Below are positions 62,253-64,000 of a DNA stretch of 64,000 bases, in pieces. This DNA comes from Treponema zioleckii. Lineage in GTDB: Bacteria; Spirochaetota; Spirochaetia; Treponematales; Treponemataceae. The position numbers were made by a program, and so were the translations under genes. The number at the start of each line of letters is the position of its first letter. Position 1 is the stretch's first letter. Location: assembly GCF_014737315.1 (NCBI RefSeq), contig NZ_JPUF01000008.1, positions 1-64,000 on the forward strand, read 5' to 3'. The notes beneath the pieces are model-generated. The model was not told the origin of the DNA and made no database searches. It saw only the letters and a program-made list of their open reading frames with translations.

Positions 62253-64000
62253 TTACAGCGTGTCAACGTCCTTTTTGAGAACGCCGAGCATGATGCAGCT
62301 GACTGCCGAACCGATTGCGAGTGCAACCAAGTACAAAACTGGGTTACCCACAACAGGGAATACGAAAATTCCTCCGTGCGGAGCCATCAATGTACATTTA
62401 AAGAGCATTGAAAGAGCACCAGCCACTGCCGAACCAACGATACATGAAGGAAGAACGTGTGACGGGTCTGCAGCCGCATAAGGAATTGCACCCTCAGTAA
62501 TGAATGACAAGCCCATAATGAAGTTTACAGGACCAGCCTTTCTTTCTTCAGCCGTGAATTTGCTCTTGAAAATCATTGTTGCAGCTGCGATTGCGATTGG
62601 AGGACACATTCCGCCAACCATTACGGCTGCCATAATATCATAATGTCCTTCTGCGAGCATTCCGGTTGCAAAAACGTAAGCAGCTTTGTTTACAGGGCCG
62701 CCCATATCCACAGCCATCATTCCGCCAACGAGAAGACCAAGAACGATGCTTGAAGCTCCGTTCAAATGGTTCAAACCAGTGTTGAGCCATTGATTGATGA
62801 ATCCTACGATTGGCTCGATTACAAAAACCATTCCCAGGCCAACGATAAACACACCGATGAGCGGGTAAATCAAAATCGATTTGATTCCTTCAAGGCTCTT
62901 CGGAAGAACAGAGAAGCATTTTTTGAGAGCGAGGATTGTGTATCCAGCAAAGAAACCTGCAACCAACGCACCCAAGAATCCGGAAGTTCCATTTGCAGCG
63001 ATTGCACCGCCAACAAAACCAAGAACGAGACCTGCACGGTCAGCAATGCTGTATGCAATAAATCCTGCGAGAACAGGAAGCATAAAGCCGAATGCCACGC
63101 CGCCGACTTTGCCTTTGAGGAATGCGGAAACTGCCGTCATTGAACCGAACGTTCCGTCAGGAGTAATTCCGTTCATCTTACAGTAGATACCGTCGATAAG
63201 GAATGCAAGCGCAATAAGGATACCGCCTCCAACTACGAACGGAAGCATGTGAGATACGCCTGTCATAAGATGCTTGTAGATTGAGTGTCCGCCAGAGTTT
63301 GAAGAAGCCGCGCCAGAGCCTTCATCTTTTGCAACGTAAGTCGGAACGTCACCGTTCGTTGCCTGATAAATCAACTTTTCTGCATTGTTGATTCCTTCTG
63401 CAACACGGCATTCAATTACTTTTTTGCCTGCAAAGCGAGCCATTGGAACCTGTGTGTCTGCCGCAACGATGATTGCTTTTGCACTGTTGATTTCTTCCTC
63501 GGTCAAAACGTTCTTTGCGCCAGTCGTTCCGCGAGTCTCAACTTTGATTGTAACGCCGAGTTTTTTAGCAGCTTTTTTGAGCGACTCCTCAGCCATGTAT
63601 GTGTGTGCGATTCCTGTAGGGCACGCTGTTACGGCAAGCACTGCAGGCAGTTCTGTTGTATTGTTCTTTTTTGAATCGTTAGCGTCTTTTGCATTCTCGG
63701 CAACGTCAATCGCCTTCAAGAATTCAGAAACGCTCTTTGCAGCAAGAAGCGATTTTGTAAAGTTTTCGTCGAGCAACAAAACAGAAAGCTTAGAAAGAAC
63801 ATCTACATGCACGTTGTCTTTTGTGTTTGGAGCCGCAATCAAGAAAATTATGCGAACAGGCTCCCCGTCCGGAGAATCGTAGTCAACACCGTTGTCCAGA
63901 ACCATTGCGGCAAGACCTGGGCGAGACACACAACTTCCCTTTCCGTGCGGGATTGCAACGCCTTCACCGACGGCAGTTGTGCTTTCTTCTTCGCGTGCAA
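62253..64000 (-). CDS. fruA: Fructose-type PTS EIIABC transporter, 5' end outside the window
   Basis: Open to the window edge. An EIIA domain of the fructose class has its phospho-His in AIPHGKGS (63950-63975 region). EIIB-Fru follows with its phospho-Cys in AVTACPTGIAHTYMAEE. EIIC has about nine membrane helices (SHMLPFVVGGGILIALAFL, VDMGGPVNKAAYVFATG, GAIPYAAADPSHVLPS). The three-domain EIIA-EIIB-EIIC order is that of fructose permeases, with HPr encoded downstream. It imports and phosphorylates fructose or a close sugar; the exact substrate is inferred. About 580 codons are visible. Confidence 0.92.
   Translation of the reverse strand, partial: AREEESTTAVGEGVAIPHGKGSCVSRPGLAAMVLDNGVDYDSPDGEPVRIIFLIAAPNTKDNVHVDVLSKLSVLLLDENFTKSLLAAKSVSEFLKAIDVAENAKDANDSKKNNTTELPAVLAVTACPTGIAHTYMAEESLKKAAKKLGVTIKVETRGTTGAKNVLTEEEINSAKAIIVAADTQVPMARFAGKKVIECRVAEGINNAEKLIYQATNGDVPTYVAKDEGSGAASSNSGGHSIYKHLMTGVSHMLPFVVGGGILIALAFLIDGIYCKMNGITPDGTFGSMTAVSAFLKGKVGGVAFGFMLPVLAGFIAYSIADRAGLVLGFVGGAIAANGTSGFLGALVAGFFAGYTILALKKCFSVLPKSLEGIKSILIYPLIGVFIVGLGMVFVIEPIVGFINQWLNTGLNHLNGASSIVLGLLVGGMMAVDMGGPVNKAAYVFATGMLAEGHYDIMAAVMVGGMCPPIAIAAATMIFKSKFTAEERKAGPVNFIMGLSFITEGAIPYAAADPSHVLPSCIVGSAVAGALSMLFKCTLMAPHGGIFVFPVVGNPVLYLVALAIGSAVSCIMLGVLKKDVDTL

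Noticed and set aside
62766-63143. 125-codon plus-strand frame inside fruA
   Set aside because: It is antisense to conserved EIIC helices; Thr/Glu/Cys-rich with no motif.

Overview
The window looks like a chromosomal segment of a treponeme-like spirochaete, probably a gut or rumen commensal. This is inference from gene content: a mraZ-rsmH-ftsL-murF-ftsW-ftsQ-ftsA-ftsZ cluster running directly into xerD, dprA, topA, xerC and hslVU, a UPF0164-type envelope protein with a TPR tail, GGGtGRT and NifU-like proteins, DUF4912, a very large signal peptidase I, and many secreted TPR proteins. I could not run any search to confirm it.

Layout. 0-16.8 kb: one minus-strand block from mraZ (own promoter and a 10-nt-periodic MraZ box) through the division genes to recombination, topology and protease genes, ending at a terminator and a tRNA-Gly. 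Four genes here (topA, dprA, a TPR lipoprotein, ftsZ) each carry what looks like one extra A in a short A run, splitting the reading frame. 17-21 kb: a secreted SUMF1-fold protein, a phosphodiesterase, hisC and a PD-(D/E)XK-like protein. 21-31 kb: a 1627-aa periplasmic-sensor/SpoIIE-type phosphatase with a secreted TPR partner, and a UPF0164-type protein. 31-36 kb: a GH57-like protein that has lost catalytic residues, DUF4912, and small or secreted unknowns. 35.6-38 kb: a NarL-type response regulator and its likely kinase, separated by an oppositely oriented membrane gene. 38-39 kb: a gene-poor, repeat-rich stretch with a candidate hydrophobic micropeptide and convergent small RNA that look like a type I toxin-antitoxin pair. 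39-45.5 kb: pspC, GGGtGRT, NifU-like, enolase, and a LysR regulator divergent from a tannase-like esterase.

45.6-49.6 kb is an accessory island. An XRE repressor with a repeated AT-rich operator faces a chain of small uncharacterised genes (one DUF2188-like, one with a HEPN-type R-x4-H motif), then a headless zinc-ribbon frame and a very acidic protein. The last two sit between the N- and C-terminal pieces of a broken amidohydrolase gene. 49.6-64 kb returns to core genes: a four-gene envelope operon, secA, a chemoreceptor, lepB, an EamA transporter, HPr and fruA (cut by the window edge).

The main points for a second look are the micropeptide/sRNA locus, the XRE-controlled island, the clustered A-run frameshifts (sequence error is the simplest explanation), the GH57-like pseudoenzyme, and at least five families of dispersed intergenic repeats, including a ~95-bp two-hairpin element present three times.
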